From NCBI GenBank assembly GCA_046160825.1, contig JBJXHC010000027.1, positions 3,842 to 67,841 on the forward strand: a stretch of 64,000 bases of DNA, written 5' to 3'. The notes below the pieces were generated by a model, which was not told where the DNA came from, did no database searches, and saw only the letters and a program-made list of their open reading frames with translations. This DNA comes from JBJXHC01 sp046160825 (GTDB taxonomy: Bacteria; Bacteroidota; Ignavibacteria; UBA10030; UBA6906). Of this stretch, positions 9,153-18,359 are shown piece after piece. Every line of letters starts with the position of its first letter. Position 1 is the stretch's first letter. Position numbers and translations under genes: made by a program.

Positions 9153-10505
9153 ATGAACAAAATCATGAGTATTCTCATGCTCCTTGCGTTGGTATCGGGA
9201 CAGCTTTTTGCTGTACCTCCCGATGCGTCGCGCAAGGTGTTTCCCTATCCCATCCATCAGTCCGTCCTCGACAATGGGCTGAAGGTGATTTCCATTCCGT
9301 TCGACAGTCCGGGAATCATTTCATATTACACCGTCGTCCGCACGGGATCGCGCAACGAGGTCGAGCCTGGACTTTCCGGCTTCGCGCATTTCTTTGAACA
9401 CATGATGTTCCGCGGTACGGAGAAATATTCCAAGGATGGCTACACCAAGGCATTGCAATCCATTGGTGCGGATAACAACGCCTTCACGACGGATGACTAC
9501 ACTGCATATCATACGCTTGCAAGTGCAGAAGCTCTTGAGACGATCATGGATTTGGAGTCAGATCGATTCAAGAATCTGAAGTATACGGTTGAAGATTTTA
9601 AGACAGAAGCGGGAGCGATTCTTGGCGAGTACAACAAGAACTACTCAAGTCCGTTCATGACCATCTTCGAGAAACTCCGCGAGGCCGCGTACGATCAGCA
9701 CACCTACAAGCACACCACGATGGGTTTCCTGAAAGACATCATGGACATGCCGAACCAGTATCAGTACAGTCTCACATTCTTTGATCGCTGGTATCGTCCG
9801 GAACACTGTGCCCTGATAGTGGTCGGAGATGTGAATCACGACAAACTTCTGACGTTGGCCAAGAAGTACTACACCGATTGGAAGCGCGGCACGTACAAGC
9901 TGGATGTACCTGTTGATCCACCTCAGACCAAGGAGAAGTTTGTTGAACTTCCCTGGAAGTCGGAAACGTTACCGATTCTTGCCATCGGCTATCATGGTCC
10001 AACCTTCAGCGACTCAAAGATCGACATGCCTGCGATTGATCTGCTCTCACAGGTACTGTTTTCGCAGACATCCGAATTGTTTACCAAGTTGGTGATTGAA
10101 CAACAGGCCGTGGAGTTTGTCCAAGGCGGACAGCAGGATTCCCGGGACCCTGGTTTGTTCAACATCTTTACCAGAATCAAAGACCCGAAGAACATTGATA
10201 TGGTACGGAATGAAATTTATGCCGCAATAGAAAAAGCCAAGACCACGCCGGTTTCAGCCGAGAACCTCGCGGAGATAAAATCATTCATGAAATACGGTTA
10301 TGCCATGGGCTTGAATAACGCCGATGCAATAGCAAACAGTCTCTCGCATTATTTCCAAGTGATTGGTGATCCGGAAGCCGTCAACCGTGTGTACGCGCTG
10401 TATGACAGCGTAACGCCGGCGGATATTATGATGGTCGCCAATAAGTACTTCAGTCCCAATAACCGTACGGTGGTTCTGTTGACGATGGAAGGAGCGAAAC
10501 AATGA
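9153..10505 (+). CDS. M16 family zinc peptidase, catalytic subunit
   Basis: The product is a 450-residue insulinase/processing-peptidase-type protein. The start is ATG 9153, preceded by GGAGG and followed by a clear signal peptide (NKIMSILMLLALVSGQLFA). It has the inverted zinc motif HxxEH in GFAHFFEHMMFRGTEKY (about residues 79-83) and the distal Glu in the GAILGEYNKN helix about 75 residues later. It acts as a peptidase in the periplasm or at the outer face of the cell (inferred from the leader). The stop overlaps the ATG of the next gene, which encodes an M16 paralogue without zinc ligands, so the two very probably form an obligate heterodimer like mitochondrial MPP or Sphingomonas M16B pairs. 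Confidence 0.93.
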   Translation: MNKIMSILMLLALVSGQLFAVPPDASRKVFPYPIHQSVLDNGLKVISIPFDSPGIISYYTVVRTGSRNEVEPGLSGFAHFFEHMMFRGTEKYSKDGYTKALQSIGADNNAFTTDDYTAYHTLASAEALETIMDLESDRFKNLKYTVEDFKTEAGAILGEYNKNYSSPFMTIFEKLREAAYDQHTYKHTTMGFLKDIMDMPNQYQYSLTFFDRWYRPEHCALIVVGDVNHDKLLTLAKKYYTDWKRGTYKLDVPVDPPQTKEKFVELPWKSETLPILAIGYHGPTFSDSKIDMPAIDLLSQVLFSQTSELFTKLVIEQQAVEFVQGGQQDSRDPGLFNIFTRIKDPKNIDMVRNEIYAAIEKAKTTPVSAENLAEIKSFMKYGYAMGLNNADAIANSLSHYFQVIGDPEAVNRVYALYDSVTPADIMMVANKYFSPNNRTVVLLTMEGAKQ

Positions 10506-12052
10506 GACGTTTTATCATCATGCTCTGCATGGCATTTATCGCCGGAGCGGCAGTCAATGTGTTGATAGCCAAGACTCCGGTAAAAATCACGGAGATCCAG
10601 AGCGAACATTCTCCCCTCATTTCGTTTCGTGTTATTTTGCGCGCAGGTTCCATCAATGATTGGAAGGGGAAGGAAGGCATCAACGCCCTGACAGCATTTA
10701 TGATCGCGCAAGGTGGCACGAAGGATTTGAAGTATCAGGAAGTGGTCGCTAGGATGTATCCCTGGGCTGCAGGCATCAATGTTGCGCCCGAGAAAGAGAT
10801 CACCACATTTATCGGGAGTGTTCACAGGGATCATCTCGACAAATTCTACAAAATCTTCAGCGACCTGATTCTGAATCCGCGCTTTGATCCTGATGACTTC
10901 ACGCGCAACAAGGATCTTGCGATGAGTTTTCTGGAGAAGAATCTGCGCGGAACGGATGACGAAAACCTCGGTAAAGAGGCTTTCACAATCGCTATGTTCA
11001 AAGATCATCCCTACGGTACCGCCGGCGCTTCGGTCGAGGGATTGAAATCCACGACACTCGAAGATGTCAACGAATACTACAAGAAAATGTACACCACGGG
11101 CAACATCTGGGTTGGCATTGCAGGTGGATACCCGAAGTCACTTGTCGATCAGATCAAGAAGGACTTCAATACGCTGCCTGATGGGAAGTTCACTCCTGTC
11201 GCGCTGCCACTGCCGGAAAAGCTTGAAGGAATTGAAATCGATTATATCGAGAAGCCCGCACGTGCCACCGGAATCTCGATGGGACATCCTCTCTCCGTCA
11301 CCCGTAAGGACAAGGATTTCTATGCACTGATGGTGGCGAATTCCTATTTTGGCGAACACCGGACCTTCAATGGTGTTTTGATGAACCGATTGCGCGGCGA
11401 CCGCGGATTGAACTACGGTGACTACTCGTATATCGAAAGATTCATCGGTGGCGTTGGCGGTTCGCGGTTCCCTGATGTCAATACACCGTTACGGCAACAG
11501 TACTTTAGCATCTGGTTGCGACCGGTACAGCCGGAGAACGCACATTTTGCGGTCCGGGCAGCCCTGTACGAAATGGAAAAATTCGTGAAGGACGGGCTGA
11601 CGGAGGAGCAGTTTCAACAGACCCGGAAGTTTGTCCAGAACTACTCCAAACTCTGGGCGCAGACACTTGATCGTCGGCTCGGATACAAAATGGATTCCGA
11701 GTTCTATGGGACGGATGACTACATTGAGCGCATCGACCGTGAACTCAAGACACTCACTGTGGATGACGTGAACAGAGCCGTGAAGAAACACATTGATCCG
11801 AAGAATCTCAAGGTGGCCATTGTTGCAGAGGATGGCAAGGGATTACAAGAAGCGATGCTTTCGAATGCACCCTCCACGATCAAGTACGTGTCGCCCGTAT
11901 CCGAGCGTATTGCCGAGGAAGACAAGCGCATCTCCATGTTTCCGCTTGGTATCAACAAAGCCAGGGCCCGCGTGATGCCGGTACATATGCTTTTTGAGAA
12001 TGAAAGTCCCGGACAGACAATTGAGAGGAAAGATGACGAAGTAAGGAAGTAG
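10502..12052 (+). CDS. M16 family protein, non-catalytic partner subunit
   Basis: This 516-residue M16-fold protein with a signal peptide (MRRFIIMLCMAFIAGAAVNVLIA) starts four bases inside the preceding peptidase gene. At the position of the HxxEH zinc site it reads EGINALTAFMIAQGG, so the ligands are missing, while the second half keeps the substrate-binding Arg/Tyr-type segment MNRLRGDRGLNYGDYSY. That division of labour is known for heterodimeric M16B peptidases, in which the inactive chain contributes the RY pair. The C-terminal 40 residues are charged and of no evident fold. An intrinsic terminator follows (12096-12130). Confidence 0.88.
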   Translation: MRRFIIMLCMAFIAGAAVNVLIAKTPVKITEIQSEHSPLISFRVILRAGSINDWKGKEGINALTAFMIAQGGTKDLKYQEVVARMYPWAAGINVAPEKEITTFIGSVHRDHLDKFYKIFSDLILNPRFDPDDFTRNKDLAMSFLEKNLRGTDDENLGKEAFTIAMFKDHPYGTAGASVEGLKSTTLEDVNEYYKKMYTTGNIWVGIAGGYPKSLVDQIKKDFNTLPDGKFTPVALPLPEKLEGIEIDYIEKPARATGISMGHPLSVTRKDKDFYALMVANSYFGEHRTFNGVLMNRLRGDRGLNYGDYSYIERFIGGVGGSRFPDVNTPLRQQYFSIWLRPVQPENAHFAVRAALYEMEKFVKDGLTEEQFQQTRKFVQNYSKLWAQTLDRRLGYKMDSEFYGTDDYIERIDRELKTLTVDDVNRAVKKHIDPKNLKVAIVAEDGKGLQEAMLSNAPSTIKYVSPVSERIAEEDKRISMFPLGINKARARVMPVHMLFENESPGQTIERKDDEVRK

Positions 12053-12063
12053 CCCGGCAGGCG

Positions 12064-12091
12064 TTGACAACGCCGATTGTTCTGTTATCTT
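12064..12091 (+). promoter_or_regulatory. sigma-70-type promoter of addA
   Basis: TTGACA at 12064-12069 and TATCTT at 12086-12091 with a 16-base spacer. The addA ATG is at 12140; the terminator hairpin of the upstream M16 operon would fall inside the addA leader. Confidence 0.45.
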
Positions 12092-12095
12092 TAAG

Positions 12096-12130
12096 GGCAT
12101 CCCGCCACACAACGCGGGGTGCCTTTTCAT
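12096..12130 (+). terminator. intrinsic terminator after the M16 pair
   Basis: GGCATCCCGC (12096-12105) pairs with GCGGGGTGCC (12114-12123) in a ten-base stem with one G-U, an eight-base loop and a following TTTTCATTTT. The GTG at 12119 lies inside the stem and is not a credible addA start. Confidence 0.75.
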
Positions 12131-12139
12131 TTTCATCCC

Positions 12140-15100
12140 ATGCTGACACAATCCCAAACTCAAGCTCTCGACCATTCACGCCATACCTGCGTTACAGCGA
12201 ATGCAGGTTCCGGCAAAACCATGGTGCTGGTCGAGCGCTATCTCAAGATCCTCCTCGGCGGCACGGCGAGCGTTGGTGAAATCGTTGCCATTACCTTTAC
12301 CGACAAGGCTGCCAGCGAACTCAAGCGGAAGATCGCCGTCAGCGTCTCCCGACGGCTCAAGGAAACCGCCGACCTTCCCACCCGTCGACTTCTTGAGAAC
12401 GCACGTGATCAACTTTCCTCAGCGCTCATCTGCACGATACATGCGTTCTGTTCGAGAATTCTGCGCGAGTATCCGGTCGAAGCAGGCGTCGATGCATCCT
12501 TCACCGTCCTTGAGGTCATCGATCAGGAAATGCTGCTGCAAGAGTCCCTTCGGGAGACATTCCAGAACATTCTTTCGGATCGTGCAGATCGGACATTGCG
12601 CGATGAGGTGTTTGAACTTGTTCGCTTGATTGGCAAGCCTGCAGTCAAGGGAATTGCTTCAGCGTTGTGCCACAGGCGTGAACAAGTGGAGCGGCTCGTG
12701 TCCGGCGATGGTCTTTATGCACAATCTGACGAGCAGGTACTTGCATTCTGGCATTCGCTTTTGAGCGAGCGTTTGCAGAAAGAGCTTATAGGCAGTGGTG
12801 TGGACGAGGATTTGTTGCGTGTAGCTGAAGGTGCCAAGGGGAAGGATGCGCTGGCTGTTCGGGCGGGAGTCCGGCGTTTTGTCGCGACGCAAGAGTTGGG
12901 TATGCGTCAACAGGAGTTTCTCCATCTCATGGAGAGCATGCTGACACAAAAGGGGACGCTACTCAAATCACTCACGGGTGCAGCCGAGATTGATCCCTCC
13001 ATTGTGAAGCGGCTGAGCGATCGTCGAAAGCTGATCGAGCCCCTCGTTGCAGTCCTGTTTGGCGAGCAGCCTAATGTTCAGCATGTTGTATTGCTTCGTT
13101 CAACTCGTACACTGCTAAAGATCTATCAACAAACGATTGAACGATATGAAACCACGAAACTTGAATCCGGTCAGTTGGATTTTGACGACCTGCAACTGCG
13201 TACGAAGAACTTATTGACGCGCGAGCCCGTCCGCTCCCGACTGGCGCATCGATATAAGTTTATCATGGTGGATGAATATCAGGACACCAATACACTGCAG
13301 TACGAGATATTGTTGCCACTGGTAAGCAATCTCGCAACCGGCAACCTCTTCATTGTCGGTGACCCGAAACAGTCGATCTATGGTTTCCGCAACGCCGACG
13401 TGAGTGTCTTCGAGAAAACACGCATGGATATCCAGGAGGCCTCAGGGTTGTGGGGAACGGTGGTACTCGGCGAGAGCTTCAGGCCTTTACGCGATGTCGC
13501 GGCACTTGTCAATACGGTGTTTACACCCTTGATGAAAAAGTCCGAGGGGGTTCACGCATCCTATGAAGTTGGTTATGAGCCACTCGTCAAAGCGAGAAGC
13601 AACAAAGCCTCGGGGCGGGTTGAGTTGCTTTTGCGTGAAGAGGAGGAAGAAGGCCGGTCTTCTCTGTCGGAAGGAGAAATGATAGCTCGCCGTGTGCTCA
13701 GTCTTCATGCTTCAAAGTCGATGGTATGTGATAAGGATGAGAAAGAGCATGAAATTCAATTCCGGGATATTGCCATTCTCTTGAGGAGCCGGAATCTGTT
13801 GGAGGAGATCGAGCATGCGCTTGTACGGCACCACATTCCTTATCTCGTGACGGCAGGTGCCGGATATTTTCAAACGCAGACCATGTATGATTTCTATAAC
13901 TATTTCCGGTTTCTTCTGAATACCGGCGACGACGTTGCCCTTACTGGGGTGCTGCGTTCGCCATTGTACGCAGTGTCCGATGCGGAATTATTCGACGCGG
14001 CAGGCGAGAATCGCAAAGGATCTCTGTGGCAACATCTTAGATCAGACCGTTCCCCGGCAAAAGAATTTCCGGCGCTCCGACGCGCACTCACGATGCTCGA
14101 TGAAGACGTCCTTGTCGGCCTCAGATTGACGGTGACTGAACTTATCCAGAGGATTGTGCAACGCACCGGGTATATCGGTATTACCGCCGGGATTCCGCGC
14201 GGTGATCAGGCAATGGCAAACCTGGGCAAACTGCACCGGCTCGCTGAAACGTTTGAGGGTCGTGGGTTCTCAAATCTGTACGACTTCGTGAAACGTCTCA
14301 GTCGATTGATCGAAGAAGAGGAACAGGAAGGGCAGGGGGCCATCGATATTCAGCGGGACGCTGTGCAAATCATGACTATCCACGCCGCGAAAGGGCTGGA
14401 GTTTCCCGTGGTTATTTTGCCAGGATTGGAGAGTACGTTCCAATATGACCGGGAGCCGTTTATTGACGACCATCTGGGGATTGGTTTCGAGACATCGAAT
14501 GAGTCGGAAGAAATGCCGGCGATTACTTCATTCCTCAAACTTCGGTCGCGCTCGAAGAGTCTGGCGGAAGAAATGCGGGTGTTCTATGTTGCCTGTACCC
14601 GCGCGCGCGACATGCTTATCCTTTCCGGCCTTCTTGATTCCACCGAAACCAAGGCACAATCATACATGCGATGGTTGCGCAACGGACTTGGGATTGATGA
14701 CATCCCGTCGGGAAAGATCTTCGAATATTCAGTCGTCACGCCTTGTTTGAACGGGGAGTCCGGCCTGGCAAATGAGGCGCACACACTGTCAATCCACATT
14801 CTTCGAGCGGATGATCTCGCACGCGCATTGTCTGTCGAGTCTCCGCCTATCGTGCTGAAAGAACTTGGGGATATCCGGATCGAGAGTATCGCAGCGCAAC
14901 CAACAGGAGAAATATACTCCGCAAGCAAGCTCCGAACGTACCGAGAATGCCCTGCGAAATACTATCTGCGTTATGTGCTTGGGTTGCCGGAGGTTTCTGT
15001 GGGAAAAGATCCGGACAGGGAGACGGATGAAGACGATGACGAGCATCTCACGTCTCAAGAGCGTGGGTCGCTTCTGCACCTTGTCATGGAGAAGATTGAT

Positions 15101-15706
15101 TCCATCGATGGTTCCGATTCGGCCATTGAGAGTCTTGTGAGAACTACTGTCGCGGCCATTCCTCTTGTTCAAACCGATTTGGTCTCGATTATCAACGAGA
15201 TGACTGAAACCGTACGTAGTATCCTGCAATCAGAATTCTGGCGAAGCATTTCCAAGGGTACTGAAGTCAAAACGGAATATGCTATTACGACGTTACTGGG
15301 TGAAGATTTCCTTACCGGAAAATTAGACAGATTATTCAAGAATGAATCCGGTGACTGGCATATCCTGGACTACAAAACGGACAGCATCAATGCCGATGAG
15401 GTCTCTGCGCTTGGCGACTCGTATTTGAATCAGCTCGGTTTCTATGCCTTTGTTCTGCACAAAACAACAGGCGCTGGAAGTATAAGTGGAACACTTCTAT
15501 TCACAAACCATCTAAATAAGCCAATTTCGAAGATCTATATGGCTGCGGAATTTGCCACCATAGAAACAGAAATTAGAGATGTTGTCGGCCGAATTAACTC
15601 GCATGATTTCAATAAGTTAGAGAAATGCTGCCTCCATTGTCCGTTCTTTCCTCAGGGCTGCCCAGCTTTTTCTCACTCAATCCATTCACTTATAGGAAAT
15701 GCTTAG
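12140..15706 (+). CDS. addA: AddA-type ATP-dependent helicase-nuclease subunit
   Basis: This 1188-residue UvrD/Rep superfamily 1 helicase carries a C-terminal nuclease. Walker A is ANAGSGKTM (around residue 21), motif II is IMVDEYQDTN, motif III/IV region is IVGDPKQSIYGFRNADVSVF, and later motifs include TIHAAKGLEFPVVILPG and EEMRVFYVACTRARD. The nuclease starts at SASKLRTYRECPAKYYLRY, continues through ERGSLLHLVMEKI and LTGKLDRLF to HILDYKTDSI (PD-(D/E)XK acid and D-x-K), and ends in CCLHCPFFPQGC. The Cys set suggests a 4Fe-4S staple, normally a trait of AddB. It pairs with the AddB at the window start for double-strand break resection. Start chosen at ATG 12140, after the terminator stem. 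Confidence 0.93.
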   Translation: MLTQSQTQALDHSRHTCVTANAGSGKTMVLVERYLKILLGGTASVGEIVAITFTDKAASELKRKIAVSVSRRLKETADLPTRRLLENARDQLSSALICTIHAFCSRILREYPVEAGVDASFTVLEVIDQEMLLQESLRETFQNILSDRADRTLRDEVFELVRLIGKPAVKGIASALCHRREQVERLVSGDGLYAQSDEQVLAFWHSLLSERLQKELIGSGVDEDLLRVAEGAKGKDALAVRAGVRRFVATQELGMRQQEFLHLMESMLTQKGTLLKSLTGAAEIDPSIVKRLSDRRKLIEPLVAVLFGEQPNVQHVVLLRSTRTLLKIYQQTIERYETTKLESGQLDFDDLQLRTKNLLTREPVRSRLAHRYKFIMVDEYQDTNTLQYEILLPLVSNLATGNLFIVGDPKQSIYGFRNADVSVFEKTRMDIQEASGLWGTVVLGESFRPLRDVAALVNTVFTPLMKKSEGVHASYEVGYEPLVKARSNKASGRVELLLREEEEEGRSSLSEGEMIARRVLSLHASKSMVCDKDEKEHEIQFRDIAILLRSRNLLEEIEHALVRHHIPYLVTAGAGYFQTQTMYDFYNYFRFLLNTGDDVALTGVLRSPLYAVSDAELFDAAGENRKGSLWQHLRSDRSPAKEFPALRRALTMLDEDVLVGLRLTVTELIQRIVQRTGYIGITAGIPRGDQAMANLGKLHRLAETFEGRGFSNLYDFVKRLSRLIEEEEQEGQGAIDIQRDAVQIMTIHAAKGLEFPVVILPGLESTFQYDREPFIDDHLGIGFETSNESEEMPAITSFLKLRSRSKSLAEEMRVFYVACTRARDMLILSGLLDSTETKAQSYMRWLRNGLGIDDIPSGKIFEYSVVTPCLNGESGLANEAHTLSIHILRADDLARALSVESPPIVLKELGDIRIESIAAQPTGEIYSASKLRTYRECPAKYYLRYVLGLPEVSVGKDPDRETDEDDDEHLTSQERGSLLHLVMEKIDSIDGSDSAIESLVRTTVAAIPLVQTDLVSIINEMTETVRSILQSEFWRSISKGTEVKTEYAITTLLGEDFLTGKLDRLFKNESGDWHILDYKTDSINADEVSALGDSYLNQLGFYAFVLHKTTGAGSISGTLLFTNHLNKPISKIYMAAEFATIETEIRDVVGRINSHDFNKLEKCCLHCPFFPQGCPAFSHSIHSLIGNA

Positions 15707-15740
15707 AAGTCCCAACCTAAAGTGATTGTTAAGAAACCCC

Positions 15741-15769
15741 TTGCATTTAGTTGTAGAATTAGCTATTTA
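15741..15769 (+). promoter_or_regulatory. sigma-70-type promoter
   Basis: TTGCAT at 15741-15746, 17-base spacer, TATTTA at 15764-15769; 54 bases before the hybrid kinase ATG. Confidence 0.5.
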
Positions 15770-15822
15770 CCAACCAAGCTTGGAAATTCTCCAATTTAAC
15801 CAGATTTTTTGCGGAGCGTTCG

Positions 15823-18252
15823 ATGTCACAACAACTGAGCTACGAGAACATTCTCGAAAGCATCAGCGGTGGCTTTTTTGCCATGGACGATGATTACCGG
15901 ATAACCTATTGGAATAGGGCTGCAGCGGAGGGGACCGGTTTTTCTTCTGATGAAGTCTTGGGGAAGAATGTATTTGATATCTTTCCAAACGCCGCAGGTG
16001 CGACACTTGGAGAGAAATACCGTATCGCGATGGAAACAAAATCTTTCCAGAGTTTCGAGACATCTTACAAGGATGAACGATTTGAGGCGTGGTATGACGT
16101 TCGGATTTATCCGGCGCAAAATGGGTTATCTGTTTTTCTGCAAGACATAACCGAACGCAAACGTGACCAGCGTAGGAAGGAAATCCTCGTTGCGATTTCC
16201 CAGGCGATTAATACTTCAAAACACTTGGATGAACTGTGTCTTCGGGCTGCCGAGAAGATTGCATTGCTGTTTGATATTCCTGCCAAGTTTGTATGTATCT
16301 ATCTCTTTGATCCGCGCGGCAATGAAGTTCGTCTTGTAGCGCCGGCATTATTTGATGTGGAATTTCCCCAGGATCTTGTTCACCAGCGCGTTGTTCCGGA
16401 TGCACCGTATTTGGCGGCACGGGCGGCGTACGGCCGCGAGCCAATCATCGTTGATGATATCAGCAAAAGCACAACGGCCTCACATAGTTTGCAGGAAATG
16501 AATGACCTCAAATTGAAGACATTCATGGTTCTTCCCTTGCTCGTGCAGGGTGAGGTGCAGGGTGTTCTCGAAGTGGTGACGATCAAGGAAAAGGAGTTCG
16601 TTGGCGATGATCTCGACATCCTTTCGGTTGTTGTCAACGAGCTTGCGAGCGGGATGAGTCGCAAGCGTTTGATGGACGAATTACGCACTAAAAACCTTGA
16701 ACTTGAAGCGCAGACGCAGAAGACGGCGGAGGCCAGCGATACTCTCAAGAAGTTTCTCGCAACGTTCAGCCATGAACTTCGTTCACCTCTTAATTCTATT
16801 ATCGGTTTTTCTGAACTCCTCACAACACAGTTCGACGGCCTGTCACAGGAGTCGGTCAAGGAGTTCATGAAGAATATCAATACCAGCGGCCGGCACCTCC
16901 AGCAGATCATCAACGATATTCTTGATCTCTCAAAGATTGAAGCGGGGCGCATGGAGTTGCACATCGCCAGTTACCCGGTATCCTACTTCGAAGAGAGTGT
17001 CAGGCGCGTCCTCTCTGCTGCGATCGCAGAGAAGCAGATTAACTTGCAATTCACTCTCACACCCGAAATCGACGAAGTGGTGGTGGACCAAACCAGGTTT
17101 AAACAAATTCTGATTAATCTGGTTTCGAATGCCATGAAATTCAGCAATCGCTCTGCGACTGTTTCTGTCAGCTCCCAACGTGTTGGGAATGACATACAAT
17201 TCGTTGTCAAGGATAGTGGCATAGGCATCAAGCCGGAGGAGCTGGGCAATCTCTTTAAGCCTTTTCGCCAGGCACCCAGTGGCAAGGAGCTCAACCACCA
17301 AGGGATTGGTCTCGGGCTGGCTATCACCAAGAAACTGGTGGAGTTACACGGTGGTTCGATATCGGTGCAAAGTGAATGGGGACATGGGACGAGTGTGTAC
17401 TTCAACATACCGATGGTGGTTGACTCAACATCCGAACGGCTTATGCATGCAGGCATGTTGCTTGATGCCCTTGAGCGTGAGAACAGGCCGCGTAACACAG
17501 GCGAGAAGCCACTCGCCCTTATCGTTGAGGATGTTCCGCAGGCAAGTGAGCTTCTGAGAATGCACATTGAGTCCGCGGGTTATCGGGTGGAACTTGCGCG
17601 TGATGGCGCAGAAGCCGTGGACATGGCGAAGCGCCTGCGTCCCAGCGTCATTACTCTCGATCTCATGCTACCGATCAAAGACGGCTGGCAGGTGCTTAAG
17701 GAATTGAAACGACATCCTCTATGCAAGCACATCCCCATCATCATCGTATCCATCATTGATGAGAAAAGCATCGGGTTCAGTCTCGGTGCAGTTGATTACT
17801 TTGTCAAACCCGTGAACAAGGAAGACCTTCTCTCGGCGTTGAATCGCGTCCATATTCTTCCCAAGCCGGACGAACGTCGCCCGACGGTATTGGTAATTGA
17901 CGATGACCGCGCGGCCACAGACCTGATTCAGGTCATTCTCGAGAATGAAGGGTACAAGGTACTCAAGTCGTTTCAGGGAAGAGATGGCGTTGAGCTTGCA
18001 GCGCGCGAACATCCCGACCTGATTATTCTTGACCTGATTATGCCGGAGGTTTCCGGCTTTAACGTCGCCTATCAGTTGAAACAAATCCCTGCAACGCGTT
18101 CTATTCCCATCATCGTCCTTACCTCAATGGAAATGGACATGGATACTCAAATTCAGTTGGGGAACTATGTTTCCGGGCTGATGAGTAAATCCTCGTTCAC
18201 CAAAAAGGATCTGCTCAGGGAAATCAGTAATATCGAAAGCCCTCGACATTAG
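15823..18252 (+). CDS. cytoplasmic hybrid histidine kinase (PAS-GAF-HisKA-HATPase-REC-REC)
   Basis: The 809-residue sensor kinase has no transmembrane segment. Domains in order are PAS (about 5-115; GGFFAMDDDYRITYWNRAAAE), GAF (about 125-285), a coiled linker, HisKA with phospho-acceptor His in TFSHELRSPLNSIIGF (near 325), HATPase with N-box LVSNAMKFS, G1 KDSGIGI and G2 GIGLGLAITKKLV, then two receiver domains. REC1 (about 565-680) has its phospho-Asp in TLDLMLP and Lys in YFVKPV; REC2 (about 690-805) has IDDD, LDLIMP and a Lys in MSKSS. It presumably senses an intracellular signal via PAS/GAF. The following gene is a HTH-receiver protein, its likely partner (inferred from adjacency). Confidence 0.93.
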   Translation: MSQQLSYENILESISGGFFAMDDDYRITYWNRAAAEGTGFSSDEVLGKNVFDIFPNAAGATLGEKYRIAMETKSFQSFETSYKDERFEAWYDVRIYPAQNGLSVFLQDITERKRDQRRKEILVAISQAINTSKHLDELCLRAAEKIALLFDIPAKFVCIYLFDPRGNEVRLVAPALFDVEFPQDLVHQRVVPDAPYLAARAAYGREPIIVDDISKSTTASHSLQEMNDLKLKTFMVLPLLVQGEVQGVLEVVTIKEKEFVGDDLDILSVVVNELASGMSRKRLMDELRTKNLELEAQTQKTAEASDTLKKFLATFSHELRSPLNSIIGFSELLTTQFDGLSQESVKEFMKNINTSGRHLQQIINDILDLSKIEAGRMELHIASYPVSYFEESVRRVLSAAIAEKQINLQFTLTPEIDEVVVDQTRFKQILINLVSNAMKFSNRSATVSVSSQRVGNDIQFVVKDSGIGIKPEELGNLFKPFRQAPSGKELNHQGIGLGLAITKKLVELHGGSISVQSEWGHGTSVYFNIPMVVDSTSERLMHAGMLLDALERENRPRNTGEKPLALIVEDVPQASELLRMHIESAGYRVELARDGAEAVDMAKRLRPSVITLDLMLPIKDGWQVLKELKRHPLCKHIPIIIVSIIDEKSIGFSLGAVDYFVKPVNKEDLLSALNRVHILPKPDERRPTVLVIDDDRAATDLIQVILENEGYKVLKSFQGRDGVELAAREHPDLIILDLIMPEVSGFNVAYQLKQIPATRSIPIIVLTSMEMDMDTQIQLGNYVSGLMSKSSFTKKDLLREISNIESPRH

Positions 18253-18301
18253 ACGATCAATAGGCGCACTACATTTACTCCCGCCATCTCTCGTAACAGT
18301 C

Positions 18302-18330
18302 TTGACTTCAATTCTTTCTAACCGTATATT
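18302..18330 (+). promoter_or_regulatory. sigma-70-type promoter
   Basis: TTGACT at 18302-18307, 17-base spacer, TATATT at 18325-18330, 30 bases before the ATG of the HTH-receiver gene. A GAGG ribosome-binding site follows at 18345. Confidence 0.6.
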
Positions 18331-18359
18331 CAATCGGGTAAACCGAGGAAAATATAACC

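Noticed and set aside
12119..12139. GTG start extending addA upstream
   Set aside because: It falls inside the terminator stem and adds non-conserved residues; ATG 12140 gives the standard N-terminus.
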